Below, piece by piece: positions 9,189-19,369 of a DNA stretch of 64,000 nt. The translations under genes and the position numbers were made by a program. This DNA is from Skermanella aerolata KACC 11604. Lineage in GTDB: Bacteria > Pseudomonadota > Alphaproteobacteria > Azospirillales > Azospirillaceae. The notes beneath the pieces were generated by a model. That model was not told the DNA's origin. It did not search any database and was given only the letters and a program-made list of their open reading frames with translations. Position 1 is the stretch's first letter. Every line of letters begins with the position of its first letter. The stretch spans positions 1-64,000 of the forward strand of contig NZ_AVFK01000024.1 of the NCBI RefSeq assembly GCF_000936425.1. Reading direction: 5' to 3'.

Positions 9189-9692
9189 ACAATATGCCGA
9201 TGAGGCAATCGGAAATCAAGAGAAAAAAGAATCCCTCATTGTCGCAACCGCTTAGCCAATAGTAGTCATCAGCAACTATCAGCAGTCTGAACCATTTATG
9301 CTGCATCGCAGCATTGGATTGGGTGACATGCCCGCGGCTGGAAAGCCGCTTCCGGCGCGGAAACCGGGTCTTTGCGCCGGCCAGAAGGAGGCCCTTGCCG
9401 GGGTGCCGTGTTCCGAGGATTCGGAAATCAAAGGTATGACCACTTTGCATGTCCTCAAGGGTGCGGTGCGAAAAATCCGACTGTTTGCGGTGCGGCAGGA
9501 CGCCTCACCTTCCGGCTGCCGAACCTCGCTCGATCCATGGCCAAGCCACCGCTGGGCACAGGCTCAGCATTTTCTTAGGTCCCGCGGCGGCCCGCCCAGC
9601 CTTTTCATGCGTTTAGCTTGGTGTCGATGGATCGGGCGGGCCGCAAGCCCATTCCGGTCCGTCCTCTCCGGTTCGATAGTACAGGCCTCAGC
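9189..9692. other. Intergenic stretch upstream of the trehalose operon
   Basis: About 500 bases with short open frames on both strands but none with protein-like composition or a convincing start. It should hold the promoter of the otsB operon and, on the other strand, that of the candidate small RNA. I saw no clear -35/-10 pair that I would defend. Confidence 0.5.
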
Positions 9693-10472
9693 ATGACCAT
9701 CAACGTCCCTCCCCCAGCGACCGATCTGCCGCAGCCGTCGCCGGACTGGGCGCTCTTCCTGGATTTCGACGGCACGCTGGTGGAGATCGCCGACCAGCCG
9801 GACGGTGTCGAGGTAGCCCCGGAACTGCCCGGCCTGCTGCTCCGCCTGCACAAGGCGCTCGGGGGAGCCGTGGCGCTGGTGAGCGGACGCGGCCTGGACG
9901 ACATCGACAGCATGCTGGGAACGCCGAAATTGGCGGCGGCCGGCCAGCACGGCCTGGAACGGCGCGACCCGACCGGCCGGCGGATCACCGCGACGATCGA
10001 CCGCGGCGCTCTCGACGAGATCGTCGGCAGCCTCCGCCCCTTCGTGGCGGACCATCCCGGCACCCGGCTGGAGCCGAAAGGCATGACGGTGGCTCTCCAC
10101 TACCGGAATGCGCCGGAAGCGGAGGGCGATGCCCGGGCCATCGTGGCAAGGCTGATGGAGCGCCACGGCGCCGGCTTCCACGTCCAGGAAGGCAAGATGG
10201 TGCTGGAGGTGAAGCCGAAGGGCTCGACCAAGGGGACCGTGGTCGAGCAGTTCCTGACCGAACCGCCCTTCGCCGGCCGCACGCCCGTCTTCATCGGCGA
10301 CGACGTGACCGACGAGGATGGCTTCCGCGTTGTCAACCGGCACGGCGGACTCTCCATCCAGGTGGGAACGCGGCTGCCGACCGATGCCACCTGCCGCATC
10401 GCCTCGGTCGGCGATCTCCACCGCTGGCTCTCCCGAATGGCCGACGGTCTGGACGGCAAGGCGGGTGCCTGA
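9693..10472 (+). CDS. otsB: Trehalose-6-phosphate phosphatase
   Basis: 259 aa. HAD-superfamily IIB phosphatase: motif I is LFLDFDGTLV (residues about 22-30, nucleophile and acid aspartates both present), motif II LVSGRGLDD, the motif III lysine in KPKGSTKG, and motif IV IGDDVTDEDGF. It removes phosphate from trehalose 6-phosphate to give trehalose. ATG chosen because the domain begins about 20 residues later and upstream sequence is not conserved-looking. First gene of a four-gene operon. Confidence 0.95.
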   Translation: MTINVPPPATDLPQPSPDWALFLDFDGTLVEIADQPDGVEVAPELPGLLLRLHKALGGAVALVSGRGLDDIDSMLGTPKLAAAGQHGLERRDPTGRRITATIDRGALDEIVGSLRPFVADHPGTRLEPKGMTVALHYRNAPEAEGDARAIVARLMERHGAGFHVQEGKMVLEVKPKGSTKGTVVEQFLTEPPFAGRTPVFIGDDVTDEDGFRVVNRHGGLSIQVGTRLPTDATCRIASVGDLHRWLSRMADGLDGKAGA

Positions 10473-10476
10473 CGCG

Positions 10477-12297
10477 ATGAGCGATCTCAACCTTGCCCTG
10501 ATCGGCAACGGCAGCTTCACGGCCTTGCTCGACCAACGGGCGCGCATCGTCTGGTCATGCCTGCCCCGCCCGGACGGCGATCCGGTCTTCTGCAGCCTGC
10601 TGAACGGCGGCAACGGGCACGCGGAGCCCGAATCCGGCTTCTACGAGATCGAACTGCTGGGCTGCGCCGGCGCCGACCAGCGTTACCTGCCCAATTCGGC
10701 CGTCGTCGAAACGATCCTTCATGACGGCAATGGTTCCGCCATCGAAATCATCGATTTCGCGCCGCGCCACCGCCATCACGGCCGGTCGTACCGCCCGACC
10801 ACGATCATCCGCCAGATCCGCAACCTGCGCGGCACGCCGCGCATCGTCATCCGCGTCCGCCCCAGTTTCGCCTATGGTTCGGTCACGCCGACCCTCACGC
10901 GCGGCAGCAACCATATCCGCTACGTCTCCGCCGACAAGGTGCTGCGGCTGACGACCGATGCGCCGATCGCCTATGTGCTGGACGAGACGCCGTTCGTCCT
11001 GGACGACCCGGTGACGCTGCTGCTCGGTCCCGATGAGCCGTTGCGTGCTCCGGTGGACGAGAGCGGCCGTAACCTGCTCAACCTGACGCGCGACTACTGG
11101 CGGGAGTTCTCGCGCTCGCTCGCCTTGCCGTTCGAGTGGCAGGAAGCCGTGATCCGCGCCGCCATCACCCTGAAAATGTGCACCTTCGAGGAGACGGGGG
11201 CGGTCATCGCGGCGGTCACCACCTCGATCCCCGAGGCGCCGGGCACGGCGCGCAACTGGGACTACCGGTTCTGCTGGGTGCGCGACGCCTACTTCGTAAT
11301 CCAGGCGCTCAACAGCCTCGGCGCCACGACCACGATGGAAGACTATCTCCACTACATCACCAACATCGTGGCCGGAGCCGGCAAGGGAGCGTTACAGCCG
11401 GTCTACGGCATCGCCCAGGAAATGAAGCTGGTCGAGCGCGTCGCCGCCGGCCTTGCGGGCTATCGGGGCATGGGGCCGGTCCGGATCGGCAACGAAGCCT
11501 ATGCCCAGATCCAGAACGACAGCTACGGCGCCGTGGTCCTGGCCTCCGCCCAGGCCTTCTTCGACCAGCGGCTGGTCCGTCCCGGCGGGGCCGACCTGTT
11601 CCACCGGCTGGAGCGTCTGGGCGAGCAGGCGATCCTGCTTTACGACAAGCCCGATGCCGGTTTGTGGGAACTGCGCACGACCGAGCACATCCACACCTTC
11701 TCGTCCGTGATGTGCTGGGCCGCCTGCGACCGGCTCGCCCGCATCTCGGTCCAGCTCCGCCTGGACGAACGGGCCGAGTACTGGAGCGGCCATGCTGAAA
11801 GGATCCGGGAAACCGTCCTGTCGCGCGCCTGGAATCCCGAACTCAACAGCTTCGTCGATGCCTATCGCACGGATGACAACCCCGGCGGCGAGCCGGTCGG
11901 CAAGATCGACGCCAGCCTGCTGCTGATGCACGAGCTGCGCTTCATCAAGCCGCACGATCCCCGCTTCCTCGGCACGCTGGCCGCGATCGAGAAGACGCTG
12001 AAGCGCGGCACCATGCTGTACCGCTACGTCCACAAGGACGACTTCGGCTATCCCGAGACCGCCTTCACGATCTGCACCTTCTGGTACATCGACGCGCTCG
12101 CCGCGATCGGGCGGAAGGACGAGGCGAGATCGCTGTTCGAGCGGATGCTGACCTACCGGAACCATGTCGGACTGCTGTCCGAAGACATCGACCCGGCCAC
12201 CGGCGAGCTATGGGGCAACTTCCCCCAGACCTACTCGATGGTCGGACTGATCAACTCGGCCATGAGGCTGAGCAAACCTTGGGAGGAAGCGTTTTGA
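10477..12297 (+). CDS. Glycoside hydrolase family 15 (glucoamylase/trehalase-like)
   Basis: 606 aa. N-terminal beta-sandwich (SDLNLALIGNGSFTALLDQ and WSCLPRPDGDPVF) and a C-terminal (alpha/alpha)6 barrel beginning near residue 210, with RNWDYRFCWVRDAYF, the GH15 substrate-site region. Such proteins hydrolyse alpha-glucans or trehalose. It starts four bases after otsB stops and overlaps the start of otsA, so it is translated with the trehalose genes. That position suggests a role in glucan or trehalose turnover, feeding the glucokinase downstream. Confidence 0.9.
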   Translation: MSDLNLALIGNGSFTALLDQRARIVWSCLPRPDGDPVFCSLLNGGNGHAEPESGFYEIELLGCAGADQRYLPNSAVVETILHDGNGSAIEIIDFAPRHRHHGRSYRPTTIIRQIRNLRGTPRIVIRVRPSFAYGSVTPTLTRGSNHIRYVSADKVLRLTTDAPIAYVLDETPFVLDDPVTLLLGPDEPLRAPVDESGRNLLNLTRDYWREFSRSLALPFEWQEAVIRAAITLKMCTFEETGAVIAAVTTSIPEAPGTARNWDYRFCWVRDAYFVIQALNSLGATTTMEDYLHYITNIVAGAGKGALQPVYGIAQEMKLVERVAAGLAGYRGMGPVRIGNEAYAQIQNDSYGAVVLASAQAFFDQRLVRPGGADLFHRLERLGEQAILLYDKPDAGLWELRTTEHIHTFSSVMCWAACDRLARISVQLRLDERAEYWSGHAERIRETVLSRAWNPELNSFVDAYRTDDNPGGEPVGKIDASLLLMHELRFIKPHDPRFLGTLAAIEKTLKRGTMLYRYVHKDDFGYPETAFTICTFWYIDALAAIGRKDEARSLFERMLTYRNHVGLLSEDIDPATGELWGNFPQTYSMVGLINSAMRLSKPWEEAF

Positions 12298-13691
12298 GCA
12301 GACTGGTCGTTGTGTCGAACCGGGTCGCGCCGATCGACGAGGGCAAGCAGTCGGCCGGCGGCCTTGCGGTCGCCGTCCTGGCGGCCCTCAAGAAGACAGG
12401 CGGGATCTGGTTCGGCTGGAGCGGCGATGTCGTCGCGGCCCCGCCTTCGGCGCCCAGCCTGACCCCCGTCGGCAAGCTGACCTACGCGACGCTGGATCTG
12501 GCCAAGCGTGACTACGAGGAATACTACAACGGCTACGCCAACTCGACATTGTGGCCGCTGTTCCATTTTCGTCTGGGCCTGACCAACTTCAACCGGCGCA
12601 ACTATGCGGGATATCAGCGGGTCAACGCCCTGTTCGCCTCCAAGCTGGCGCCGCTGCTCCAGCCCGACGACATGGTCTGGGTCCACGACTACCACCTGAT
12701 CCCATTCGGCGAGCAGTTGCGGCTGATCGGGATGGGCCACCGGATGGGCTTCTTCCTCCATACCCCCTTCCCGGCCCCCGAACTGCTGGTGGCGCTGCCC
12801 AACCACGCCGACATCGTGCGGGCGCTGTGCGCCTATGACGTGGTCGGCTTCCACACGACGACCGACCTGCGCTGCTTCATCAACTATATCCGATTCGAGG
12901 CGCGCGGCACGGTGACCGAGCGGCCGGACGGCGAAGGCTATTTCATCAACGCCTTCGGCCGCACCCTGGTCGCCCGCTCCTTCCCCATCAGCATCGATAC
13001 CGAACCGCTGGTGACCCTGGCCAAGCAGGCGGCGCGGACCCGGCAGACCGAACGGCTGCGGGAAAGCCTGGTCGGCCGCGACCTGATCATCGGCGTCGAC
13101 CGGCTCGACTATTCCAAGGGTCTGCCCCAGCGGTTCGAGTCGTTCCACTGCCTGCTGGAGAACTACCCGGCCAACCGGGGCCATGTCTCCTTCCTCCAGA
13201 TAGCGCCGCCGTCGCGCTCGGACGTGCCGGAATACATCGCGATCCGGAAGGAGCTGGAAACGCTGAGCGGCCATATCAACGGCCGCTTCGCGGAGTTCGA
13301 CTGGGTGCCGATCCGCTATCTCAACAAGAGCTTCACCCGCCGCTCGCTGGCCGGTTTCTTCCGCGTCAGCGCGGTGGGACTGGTGACGCCGCTGCGCGAC
13401 GGCATGAACCTGGTCGCCAAGGAATACGTCGCCTGCCAGGACCCGGAAGACCCCGGCGTCCTGGTGCTGTCACGATTCGCTGGGGCGGCGGAGGAACTGG
13501 GCGATGCCCTGATCGTCAATCCTTACGATATCGAGTCGGTCGCCGACGCGCTTCAGCGTGCCCTGACCATGCCGCTGGACGAGCGCAAGGCGCGATACAA
13601 CGCCATGATGGAGGTTCTGCGCCGCAACGATATCTCGGTATGGCGAGAGAATTTCGTGACCGCGCTGGCGGGTGCGCCGTACGATAGCTGA
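12294..13691 (+). CDS. otsA: Trehalose-6-phosphate synthase (UDP-forming)
   Basis: 465 aa, GT20. Starts at a TTG whose last two bases belong to the TGA of the preceding gene; GGGAGGA lies seven bases before it and no other start fits the N-terminal [12 protein letters not shown]. Motifs: GGLAVAV (UDP-sugar loop), [41 protein letters not shown] and [16 protein letters not shown]. Joins UDP-glucose (or another NDP-glucose) and glucose 6-phosphate. The TTG start and stop overlap suggest coupled translation. Confidence 0.96.
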   Translation: MSRLVVVSNRVAPIDEGKQSAGGLAVAVLAALKKTGGIWFGWSGDVVAAPPSAPSLTPVGKLTYATLDLAKRDYEEYYNGYANSTLWPLFHFRLGLTNFNRRNYAGYQRVNALFASKLAPLLQPDDMVWVHDYHLIPFGEQLRLIGMGHRMGFFLHTPFPAPELLVALPNHADIVRALCAYDVVGFHTTTDLRCFINYIRFEARGTVTERPDGEGYFINAFGRTLVARSFPISIDTEPLVTLAKQAARTRQTERLRESLVGRDLIIGVDRLDYSKGLPQRFESFHCLLENYPANRGHVSFLQIAPPSRSDVPEYIAIRKELETLSGHINGRFAEFDWVPIRYLNKSFTRRSLAGFFRVSAVGLVTPLRDGMNLVAKEYVACQDPEDPGVLVLSRFAGAAEELGDALIVNPYDIESVADALQRALTMPLDERKARYNAMMEVLRRNDISVWRENFVTALAGAPYDS

Positions 13692-13731
13692 GGACCGCGC
13701 AACAGGAAGCTCAACCGCAAGGAATGGCAGC

Positions 13732-14688
13732 ATGACCGGAACACGCTCCCTCGTGGCGGATATCGGCGCCACCAACGCCCGCTTCGGGCTGCTGGACGCG
13801 TCGGGCCGCCTGCTCCATACCAGGACACTGCCCTGCACCGGCCATACGACCCTAGAGGAGGCGGCGCGGGCCTATCTGGAGCTGGCGCAACCCGACGATC
13901 ATCCGGTCGAAGGCGCCATCGCCATCGCCGGCCCCATCACCGGCGATCTCCTGACGATGACCAACCATCCCTGGACCTTTTCGGTCAGGGGAACCCGCGA
14001 CTCGCTGGGGCTGGAGCGGCTGGTGGTGGTCAACGACTTCACCGCCGCCGCCATGGCGATCCCGCTGCTGACCGAAGCCGATCGCCTCAAGGTAGGCGAC
14101 GGTGAGTCGGTCGCCGGTGAAGTGATCGGCGTGATCGGCCCCGGCACCGGGCTGGGTGTCTCGGGTCTCGTCCACGGCGCCGCCGGCTGGACCGCCCTTG
14201 CCGGCGAGGGCGGGCACACCACCATGGCGGCAGTGGACGACCGGGAAAGCGCCGTCCTGTCGCTGCTCCGCCGGCAGTTCAGCCATGTCTCGGCCGAACG
14301 CGTGATCTCCGGCCAAGGGCTGGTGAACCTCTACGCCGCGCTGACCCGGCTGGAAGGCCGCGAGCCCCGGTCCGTCACTCCGGCGGATGTCGCGACGCAC
14401 GGAGTGGACGGCAGCGATTCGGCCTGCGCCGAGGCGCTGGGGATGTTCTGCGCCATGCTCGGCACGGTCGCCGGCAATCTGGCGCTGACGCTGGGTGCCC
14501 GGGGCGGCGTCTATATCGCGGGCGGCATCGTGCCCCGTCTGGGCGATTTCTTTGCCCGCTCGGCGTTTCGCGACCGTTTCGTGGAGAAAGGCCGGCTGTG
14601 CGACTATCTAGGCCCGATCCCGACCTATGTCGTGACCCACGAACTGCCGGCCTTCCTCGGGCTGAAGGCCGTTCTGGACCAGGGATGA
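13732..14688 (+). CDS. glk: Glucokinase
   Basis: 318 aa. Bacterial glucokinase (PF02685): phosphate-binding VADIGATNARFGL at residues 8-20, sugar-binding VVNDFTAAAMAIP, IGPGTGLGVSGLV and LAGEGGHTTMA. The ATG has AAGGA ahead of it, 40 bases after otsA. Phosphorylates glucose to glucose 6-phosphate, which is a substrate of OtsA; together with the GH15 enzyme this closes a trehalose/glucan-glucose cycle. Confidence 0.95.
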   Translation: MTGTRSLVADIGATNARFGLLDASGRLLHTRTLPCTGHTTLEEAARAYLELAQPDDHPVEGAIAIAGPITGDLLTMTNHPWTFSVRGTRDSLGLERLVVVNDFTAAAMAIPLLTEADRLKVGDGESVAGEVIGVIGPGTGLGVSGLVHGAAGWTALAGEGGHTTMAAVDDRESAVLSLLRRQFSHVSAERVISGQGLVNLYAALTRLEGREPRSVTPADVATHGVDGSDSACAEALGMFCAMLGTVAGNLALTLGARGGVYIAGGIVPRLGDFFARSAFRDRFVEKGRLCDYLGPIPTYVVTHELPAFLGLKAVLDQG

Positions 14689-14689
14689 C

Positions 14690-16330
14690 CTATTCTCGCA
14701 GATCCTTGACCACCGCAAGCACGACGCCGAATCGTTGCACGTCCGCAACGACCTGACCGAACATGGTGAAATTGCAGCCCGCCTGGGTCCAGGACACCAG
14801 GAAGTCGGCCTTTTCCGGCTCGCTCACCAGATGGAACTGACGGGGCAGGAAATACATCACGGAAGTCGGGTGACCGCAGACGAAGATGTTGACGGGATCG
14901 GGGCCTAGCCGGCCGCCGCGCTCGTTCGCTACGTACTCTTGCAGTTCGTCCGCCGCCTTGTGCAGCGCCGCCCCCCAGTAATCCAGCTCGTAGTGCCACT
15001 CCGCCCCGGCGATGCCGCCGACCAGACGGTTGTAGTAAATGTATTCGTACGGATGCAGCATCGCCATGACCCAGAACTGCGCCACGACGGCGGCGGTGAA
15101 GGGCAGCGCCAGCAGGCGGGCGCGAATCCTGGACCGGTTGTCGGCCACCGCGGCCCAGAGCCGGTCGAAGCCGACCGCCGCCAGCACGGCCATCGGCGGC
15201 AGCACGAACAGGAAGTGCCGGAAGCCGTTGTAGATGACGGGATGGGTGATCAGGACGTAGACGACGGGAAAAAGCGCCGCCAGGGCCACCAGCGCCACCT
15301 GGACCCGGCGGACCCGATCCACCATCAGAGGAGGCCGAATCACGGCGCGGACGCCGAACCAGCCGGCCAGCCCCAGCCCTGCCAGCACGAGTTCCGGCAG
15401 TTGCAGCGCCAGCATGGTCGGCAGATACGTCACCGGCAGGTCGTCGGCGGAGATCCACCGGCCGCCGTAAAGCACCTCGTTCGGCCACGGGAAAGCCGAG
15501 AACTTCAGGAATGCCCGGACCGGGTTCAGCAGGTCCAGATGCGCCCAGGGCCAGATCAGGACCATCACCGCCCAGGCGACCGGCAGGGCCGGCAGCAGCC
15601 GCAAGGCCACGGAGAACGTCTGCCGGGCGATCGCGCCGAAGTCCCGGCGGTCCTCCGCCTCGCTCCACAGCCAGCCCAGCACGGCCAGCCCCAGGAAGAA
15701 CACGGCGAGGATACCGCCGATCCGGGTGCCGAGCGTCAGGCCCAGGACGGCGCCGTACCCCGCCACCAAGCCCCAGCGCGGACGCGGCAACTCGCCGATG
15801 ATCCGGGCGGACAGGTGGACGCACCAAATCATTCCGCAGGCGAAAGGAACGTCTTTGGGGTTCGAGAACATATGGCCGTAATAGGCCGGCAGCAGCGCCA
15901 GCAGCAGCACCGCGAAGAACCCGGTTCGCTCGCCGCCCAGCAGCCGCGCCAGCCGCCATGCCCCCGTCATGCCGAGCAGCCCGATCATCCCCCCCAGCAG
16001 ATGCCGAGTCTCATAAGGACCATAGGGCGATACCCGCTCCAGCAGCGCGCCCGCCATGTCGAAGCCGCCGCCGTAAAGGTACAGGTTATCGAAGCCGAAG
16101 GCCGACAGGTCGGTCAGACCGGAAGCGTAATAATTCAGCAGCAGCAATCCATACTGCCGCTGCACCTCCTCGTCCCAGATGATTCCGTATTCCGGGAAGG
16201 ACAGGACGATCAGGACGCCGATAGAGAGCAGCAATCTAAGCGAAAGGTCGTAGAAAAGGCTATGCGGCAGCACTCCTGCAACCAGCCTGTCCAGACCGGC
16301 GTCGGGGTATCTTGGGTCGATAACGGTCAT
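14690..16330 (-). CDS. GT39/ArnT-PMT-like membrane glycosyltransferase
   Basis: 546 aa from the ATG (a GTG 11 codons upstream would overlap the previous gene). About eleven hydrophobic segments. An acidic pair in the first extracytoplasmic loop (GIIWDEEVQRQYG, about residues 50-62) is the catalytic-site signature of GT-C enzymes such as ArnT and PMT, followed by HLLGGMIGLLG and SNPKDVPFA. It would use a polyprenyl-phosphate sugar, probably supplied by the GT2 product encoded immediately upstream. Acceptor unknown. Confidence 0.82.
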   Translation of the reverse strand: MTVIDPRYPDAGLDRLVAGVLPHSLFYDLSLRLLLSIGVLIVLSFPEYGIIWDEEVQRQYGLLLLNYYASGLTDLSAFGFDNLYLYGGGFDMAGALLERVSPYGPYETRHLLGGMIGLLGMTGAWRLARLLGGERTGFFAVLLLALLPAYYGHMFSNPKDVPFACGMIWCVHLSARIIGELPRPRWGLVAGYGAVLGLTLGTRIGGILAVFFLGLAVLGWLWSEAEDRRDFGAIARQTFSVALRLLPALPVAWAVMVLIWPWAHLDLLNPVRAFLKFSAFPWPNEVLYGGRWISADDLPVTYLPTMLALQLPELVLAGLGLAGWFGVRAVIRPPLMVDRVRRVQVALVALAALFPVVYVLITHPVIYNGFRHFLFVLPPMAVLAAVGFDRLWAAVADNRSRIRARLLALPFTAAVVAQFWVMAMLHPYEYIYYNRLVGGIAGAEWHYELDYWGAALHKAADELQEYVANERGGRLGPDPVNIFVCGHPTSVMYFLPRQFHLVSEPEKADFLVSWTQAGCNFTMFGQVVADVQRFGVVLAVVKDLRE

Positions 16331-16344
16331 GCGGGGATCGTCCG

Positions 16345-17418
16345 TCAGGCCTCGTTGCGCCACGCGACGGCCTGATCCGTCCCGCGTCGCATATTGACCG
16401 GAGCGGCCGCCGGGGCCGAGGCCCCGTGGACGGAGCGCACGATGAACAGAGGCCGGCCTTTCACCTCGTCGAAGACCCGGCCCAGATAATCGCCGATGAT
16501 GCCGAGGGTCAGCAGTTGGACTCCGCCCAGGAAGAGCACGGTGACGATGATCGATTCATAGCCGGGGACATCGACGCCGTAGACGGCGGTCCGCATCAGG
16601 CGGATGACGATGTAGCAGAAGGCCAATGCCGACACGGCGCCGCCGACCAGGCTCCAGACCCGCAGCGGGAAGGTCGAAAAGGCCGTCAGTCCGACCAGCG
16701 AGAAGCGCAGCAGCTTGAAGAAGCCCCACTTGGTGTCGCCGCTCGCCCGTTCGCCCTGGACATATGGGATGGTCGTCTGGCGGAACCCGACCCAGGCGAA
16801 GATGCCCTTCATGAAGCGGGTTCGTTCCGGCATGCGGTTGATGACGTCGACGACGATCCGGTCGAGCAGCCGGAAGTCACCGGCCTCACGCGGCAGCGGC
16901 ACTTCGGACATTCGGTCGAACAGCCAGTAGAAGATTCTGGCGCCAAGCCGGTTGCCGGTCGACTGTCCCGTCCGCGCCTGCCGGATCGCGATCACCACGT
17001 CGAAGCCTTCCCGCCATCTGGCGACGAGATCGGGCAGCAGTTCCGGCGGATGCTGGAGATCCGCATCCATCGGGATCACCGCGTCGCCCTCGGCTGTGGA
17101 AAGGCCGGCCGACAGCGCCGCTTCCTTGCCGAAGTTGCGCGACAGGTCGACCACCCGCACGCGCGGCTCCCGCGCATGGACCGCAACCAGCTTGTCCAAG
17201 GTATCGTCGCTGCTGCCGTCATTGACGCAGACCACTTCCCAGTCCATCGGCAGGGTGTCGAGCACCGGGAACAGCCGGGCGAACAGCGGCTCGATGTTGG
17301 CGGACTCGTTGTAGCAGGGAATGACGACCGACAGCAGCTTGCGGGCGCCGTGGTCGGGCTGGACCGGACGCGGCTCGAATTGCGCTACGACCGACGACAC
17401 TGTGTCCTGAGACGACAT
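16345..17418 (-). CDS. GT2 polyprenyl-phosphate glycosyltransferase (GtrB/DPM1-like)
   Basis: 357 aa. GT2 domain at about 25-245: VVIPCYNESANIEPLF, VCVNDGSSDDT, VIPMDADLQHPPELLP (metal-binding D-x-D type motif). Two C-terminal membrane helices (about 255-285 and 290-320) are typical of GtrB/ArnC/DPM1-like enzymes that load a sugar onto undecaprenyl phosphate. It lies 14 bases before the GT39 gene, a classic donor-maker and transferase pair. Confidence 0.9.
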   Translation of the reverse strand: MSSQDTVSSVVAQFEPRPVQPDHGARKLLSVVIPCYNESANIEPLFARLFPVLDTLPMDWEVVCVNDGSSDDTLDKLVAVHAREPRVRVVDLSRNFGKEAALSAGLSTAEGDAVIPMDADLQHPPELLPDLVARWREGFDVVIAIRQARTGQSTGNRLGARIFYWLFDRMSEVPLPREAGDFRLLDRIVVDVINRMPERTRFMKGIFAWVGFRQTTIPYVQGERASGDTKWGFFKLLRFSLVGLTAFSTFPLRVWSLVGGAVSALAFCYIVIRLMRTAVYGVDVPGYESIIVTVLFLGGVQLLTLGIIGDYLGRVFDEVKGRPLFIVRSVHGASAPAAAPVNMRRGTDQAVAWRNEA

Positions 17419-17580
17419 GTTCTCGAATGCCCCTCGGGCAGGCCGCCGTTGACTGGGCGGAATCCGTGCCGCAAGTTGGTTACAGTAATACCGATGGGTT
17501 CTATAACACGGAAAAACGTCCCAAAGCCATACGGCTGATTGATAGATTTAACCGAAACTAATATCTTCAGGTTACCCTGA

Positions 17581-18267
17581 TTAAGCCATGGATTTGCCTT
17601 TTTCTTCCTGGTGAATTGCATTCGCGCCGATTGCTGCATTGCCGCTGCCGGCAAGTTCGGCAGTGTGTGCCGGTATTGGCCGGATGACTCGCGCGGGATT
17701 GCCGCCCACCACGTACCCGCTCTCGACCGGCGCCGTCACTACCGCTCCGGACGCGACGATGCAGCGGTCCCCGACATCGGCCATGACGATGGCTCCCTCC
17801 CCGATCCAGGTATTACGCCCGATCGTCACCAGTGCCGCGCGGTCCCGGCTGAACGGGATCAGGCTGCCATCAGGCCTATGGGCATGCTGGTTCCTGCCGC
17901 TCAGGATGCTGACGCGGGTGGCGATCAGCGACCCGTCGCCGATCACCGCATCGCCGATCACCGACAGCGGCCCGATATAGACACGGGCGCCGATCCGGGC
18001 GTGGCGGCTGGAAAACCAACTCAGGAAGCCGATCTCGCAGTCGGCCGCGCAGCCATCCAGCGTCAGCCGCCCGAATGCCCGCCGCAGCCAGTTGCCGGGC
18101 AGCCCTGGGACCAGGGAAAAGGCCTGCCCGAACAAGACGAACAGGTCGCCCCGCTCGCTGAAGCGCGCCTCCACCCGGCAAAGACCGGCCGGCACCGCCG
18201 CGATCAACAGGCAAACGGCGTCGGCTGCGGCCTTGATCAAGGCCTTGGGATTGAAGGAACCTGCCAT
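17581..18267 (-). CDS. Left-handed beta-helix (hexapeptide) acyltransferase
   Basis: 228 aa from the ATG; an in-frame upstream extension to 18351 looks non-coding. Residues from about 75 on show the six-residue periodicity of LbetaH proteins (IGARVYIGPLSVIGDAVIGD, TIGRNTWIGEGAIVMADVG and the CatB/LacA-type closing turn YVVGGNPARVIRPI). Likely an O- or N-acetyltransferase acting on a sugar of a surface glycan, in keeping with the two glycosyltransferase genes downstream on the same strand. Confidence 0.85.
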   Translation of the reverse strand: MAGSFNPKALIKAAADAVCLLIAAVPAGLCRVEARFSERGDLFVLFGQAFSLVPGLPGNWLRRAFGRLTLDGCAADCEIGFLSWFSSRHARIGARVYIGPLSVIGDAVIGDGSLIATRVSILSGRNQHAHRPDGSLIPFSRDRAALVTIGRNTWIGEGAIVMADVGDRCIVASGAVVTAPVESGYVVGGNPARVIRPIPAHTAELAGSGNAAIGANAIHQEEKGKSMA

Positions 18268-18404
18268 GCCCGGTGTTGGAGCATGGAGCGGGGACCGGGG
18301 CAATGGACCAAAACGGGTAGCCGGAAAGCTCAACATGTGACGCGCTTGCATTCCACGGCATCTCGCGATACGCCGGAAAGAAGGATGAAGGGAGAAACGC
18401 AGGC

Positions 18405-19109
18405 ATGGCGGCGGGTAAGGAATTCGACTTCCATTTCGATGAGGCCCTGCGCAAGCGCGGCGTGACCGGCGCCTACTCCCTGCTGTTGGGCGCCGACCAG
18501 GGCAGGACGCCGCCGGAGGAGATATCCTCCTTCGTCGATGGAGTGGTGGCGGGAGTGCGGCAGAGGGCCGTCCGCGACCTGATCGCGTCGGACCCCGTCT
18601 ACGCCGGCTTCCGCGAGCTTCACAAGACCTTCGAGGTGCCGACCCGCAAGCTGTTCTCCGCCTCCGAGACGCTGATCCGCTACGTCGAGAAGCGCGGCGA
18701 TATCCCGCGCATCGGCCCGCTGGTCGACGTCTACAATGCCGTCTCGCTCGAAACGAAGCTGTCGCTGGGCGCCCACGATTTGGCTGCCGTCGCGGGCGGC
18801 ATCTCCGTCCGCCTGACCACGGGAGCCGAGCGCTACCACCCGGTCGGAGCCGCCGAGCCCGAGCCGGTGCGGCCCGGCGAGTACGGCTATATCGACGGTG
18901 ACGGTACCGGCAGCCCCGAGGTGATCTGCCGGCTGGAGGTCCGCCAGTCGGAAAAGACCAAGGTCACCCCCGCCACCCGCGACGTCTTCCTGATCGTCCA
19001 GGGCAACGCCGCCACCTCGCCGGCCGACGTCCAGGCCGGCCACGACCGGCTGACCGGCCTGCTCCAGCGCTTCTTCGGCGGAGAGGTGGTTTCCCTGCAC
19101 CGTCCCTAA
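18405..19109 (+). CDS. B3/B4 (tRNA-binding-like) domain protein
   Basis: 234 aa. It matches stand-alone proteins carrying the B3/B4 domain of phenylalanyl-tRNA synthetase beta subunit (PF03483): ETLIRYVEKRGDIPRIGPLV, DVYNAVSLETKLSLGAHDL, then RPGEYGYIDGDG. In the synthetase this domain edits mischarged Tyr-tRNA; the role of free-standing copies is unsettled. Probably monocistronic. SD-like GGGAGAAA lies upstream of the ATG. Confidence 0.82.
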   Translation: MAAGKEFDFHFDEALRKRGVTGAYSLLLGADQGRTPPEEISSFVDGVVAGVRQRAVRDLIASDPVYAGFRELHKTFEVPTRKLFSASETLIRYVEKRGDIPRIGPLVDVYNAVSLETKLSLGAHDLAAVAGGISVRLTTGAERYHPVGAAEPEPVRPGEYGYIDGDGTGSPEVICRLEVRQSEKTKVTPATRDVFLIVQGNAATSPADVQAGHDRLTGLLQRFFGGEVVSLHRP

Positions 19110-19369
19110 CGCGGACGCGGGATGCTCTTCGACCTGCTGGAAGTACCGCAAGCACCGGGATGACAGTCCCGGACGCCGGCGCAGCTCCCGTCGTCATGGC
19201 CTTCCTTCGTGATCCCATGCGGCGGCAAGTCCCGGCCCAGTTCAGACCGGAATACCCTGTCCGCCTACCGCCGGAAAAATCTATCGCGTCATCCGTCAGT
19301 CGCCCGGTGCCTGTCAGCTTGCCGTCAGCTTGGCATGCATAATCGTCTCCATCACAGGAGACACTGCCC

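Noticed and set aside
9145..9450. Minus-strand frame of 101 codons overlapping the candidate sRNA
   Set aside because: It has no ribosome site or family likeness, and the structured RNA with a terminator explains the region better.
14939..16375. Long plus-strand frame of 478 codons
   Set aside because: Antisense to the GT39 gene, with Q/H/R/D-rich composition and no domain.
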